Shown here: in pieces, positions 62,876 to 64,000 of the stretch
Position numbering within the stretch: position 1 is the first letter of the stretch
Layout of the letters: the number at the start of each line of letters is the position of its first letter
DNA from: Melioribacteraceae bacterium
GTDB taxonomy: Bacteria > Bacteroidota > Ignavibacteria > Ignavibacteriales > Melioribacteraceae
Direction: 5' to 3'
DNA length: 64,000 bases
NCBI GenBank assembly: GCA_019638015.1
Contig: JAHBUP010000001.1
Coordinates: forward strand, 3,318,424-3,382,423
Notes under the pieces: generated by a model
Seen by the model: only the letters and a program-made list of their open reading frames with translations
The model's database searches: none
What the model was told of the DNA's origin: nothing
Position numbers and translations under genes: made by a program

Positions 62876-63727
62876 ATGAAAACATTCAGAGAAATAAAAA
62901 TCATAATTGATCCATCAAAAATTGAAATGGTAAGCGGATTGTTATGGCAAGCAGATATTTCCGGAATTGTTGAAAATGATAATGGTGTTTCTGTTTTTAT
63001 TGAAGAAGCTAAGAGTGTGTCTATAGAGGAGATCAAAAACATATTAGACCGTGCTGTTAATGAAGATATTATCAATTCATACTCATTAGATGAAAAAAGT
63101 TTTGAGGATAAAAATTGGAATGAGGAATATGAGAAGAAGGTTAGAGTTATAGAAGTAACTGATAAGTTGGTAATAAAACCTTCATTTAAAGAGTATTCAC
63201 CAAGACCGGGACAAGTGATTATTGAAATAGATCCCAAGATGTCTTTTGGAACCGGTGAACATGCAACAACTCGATTAATATTAAAACTACTTGAAAAAAA
63301 TGTAATACCGAATAGCAGGGTACTAGACGTAGGAACGGGAACCGGTGTACTCGCGATTGCTTCAGTTTTACTGGGCGCCTCAACAGCTTTGGCAATTGAT
63401 AATGATGAATGGTGCAAATTAAATGGTGATGAAAATGTAGCTGCCAATAACCTACAAGATAAGGTGGAAGTTCGTCTTGCTGAAATTGGTAGTATTGAAG
63501 AAACTGAATTTGATCTGATATTGGCAAATATCAATCGGCATATACTTTTAGAGATCGCTGATTTAATTAAGGAAAAAATAAAAAAGACCGGAGTATTAAT
63601 TCTTTCCGGTCTTTTAATTTCAGATGTAGATGATATTTTAGATTGCTACCTTCCCAAAAACTTCCAATTACTTGAAAAAATGGAAGAAGATGAGTGGTGT
63701 GCTTTAGTATTCACAATTAGAAGCTAA
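62876..63727 (+). CDS. prmA: ribosomal protein L11 methyltransferase
   Basis: PrmA trimethylates ribosomal protein L11. The 283-residue protein has the N-terminal ferredoxin-like domain (FREIKIIID to NEEYEKKV), then IEIDPKMSFGTGEHATTRLIL, the SAM motif LDVGTGTGVLAIASVLLGA and ILANINRHILLEI. All are standard. It is last in the purM-to-prmA run and overlaps the convergent MarR gene by 11 bp. Confidence 0.95.
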   Translation: MKTFREIKIIIDPSKIEMVSGLLWQADISGIVENDNGVSVFIEEAKSVSIEEIKNILDRAVNEDIINSYSLDEKSFEDKNWNEEYEKKVRVIEVTDKLVIKPSFKEYSPRPGQVIIEIDPKMSFGTGEHATTRLILKLLEKNVIPNSRVLDVGTGTGVLAIASVLLGASTALAIDNDEWCKLNGDENVAANNLQDKVEVRLAEIGSIEETEFDLILANINRHILLEIADLIKEKIKKTGVLILSGLLISDVDDILDCYLPKNFQLLEKMEEDEWCALVFTIRS

Positions 63728-64000
63728 ATTTTTCAAGAATGCGTTTTAATTCTTTCATTTCACCATCATTTAAAACGCTGAGTGCAGTTGCCATATTATC
63801 TGCATAAGATGGCATAATACTGTTAATTTTAGCTCTGCCTTCATCTGTTAAATCTGCAAGAATCACTCTTCTATCCTCTTTTGAGTGAATTCTTCTTACA
63901 AAACCTTCTTTTTCAAGATTATCTACCACACATGTGATGTTTGCTCCGGTAACCATCATTTCATCACTAATTTTTTTTAGTGGTATTGGACCGTTTTTAA
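63717..64000 (-). CDS. MarR-family transcriptional regulator, C-terminal part (cut by window edge)
   Basis: The frame is open to the right edge, giving about 94 residues. The first visible residues (KNGPIPLKKISDEMMVTGANITCVVDNL, split here as IPLKKISDEMMV and TGANITCVVDNL) are the MarR recognition helix. The wing follows, EKEGFVRRIHSKEDRRVILADLT, with the family Asp-Arg-Arg. The final helices mediate dimerisation. The ATG at 63959 is internal, not the start. Target genes lie outside the window. Confidence 0.88.
   Translation of the reverse strand, partial: KNGPIPLKKISDEMMVTGANITCVVDNLEKEGFVRRIHSKEDRRVILADLTDEGRAKINSIMPSYADNMATALSVLNDGEMKELKRILEKFSF

Noticed and set aside
62842..63534. 230-codon open frame on the minus strand
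   Set aside because: It lies entirely antisense to prmA, whose motifs are clear. The translated residues are Ser/Phe-rich with no motif.

Overview
This is an AT-rich chromosomal window from a Gram-negative bacterium, most likely of the Ignavibacteria (Bacteroidota/Chlorobi side). The clues are a C-terminal type IX secretion sorting domain of the YPNPFNPST type, carboxypeptidase-regulatory TonB receptors, a Bacteroidota-style succinate dehydrogenase with one fused cytochrome b, and DUF families typical of that group. I see no rRNA, tRNA, CRISPR array, insertion sequence or prophage. All functional calls are by reading the sequence; no database search was run.

Left end (1-13.1 kb): the 3' end of a DUF4914-like gene, a TauE/SafE permease, a zinc-ribbon protein, a prokaryotic pentameric ligand-gated ion channel, the sdhCAB operon, a cobalamin riboswitch controlling a BtuB-like receptor, a large membrane protein with a spermidine-synthase-like domain, and a MazG-like protein.

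The centrepiece (13.1-42.3 kb) is a co-oriented minus-strand pectin/hexuronate utilisation locus of about 22 genes. In transcription order it holds a LacI-type regulator and an esterase, a TonB-dependent receptor and a T9SS-exported beta-helix protein (ending in a strong terminator), then GH105, a PL10-like pectate lyase, an ExuT-like MFS carrier, a DUF4861 protein, a three-gene TRAP transporter, UxaC, UxaE, an SDR-type fructuronate reductase, UxuA, KdgK, a LarA-superfamily protein, 6-phosphogluconate dehydrogenase, transketolase, KduI, KduD and an exported cupin. Pectin would be cut outside and in the periplasm. Saturated galacturonate would go UxaC, UxaE, reductase, UxuA to 2-keto-3-deoxygluconate (KDG), and unsaturated uronates would go through KduI and KduD to KDG. 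KdgK then makes KDPG. No KDPG aldolase is in the window.

Right end (42.4-64 kb): mostly housekeeping. It has a DUF192 protein, two hydrolases, aroK-aroB, an outer-membrane barrel protein, a PpiD/SurA-type isomerase, a sodium:solute symporter with a small two-helix partner, a minus-strand run hrcA-grpE-dnaJ-comEA-like-pseudopilin-like-pilM-like-rsmD-coaD, a plus-strand run purM-tatD/radical-SAM fusion-dacB-prmA, and the C-terminal half of a MarR regulator at the edge.

Most worth following: the LarA-like enzyme placed inside the uronate operon with its catalytic His/Lys spacing conserved, the exported cupin as a possible periplasmic KdgF, the ligand-gated channel, the repeat-expanded B12 riboswitch, the TatD/radical-SAM fusion, and a LacI operator candidate shared between lacI and the receptor promoter.
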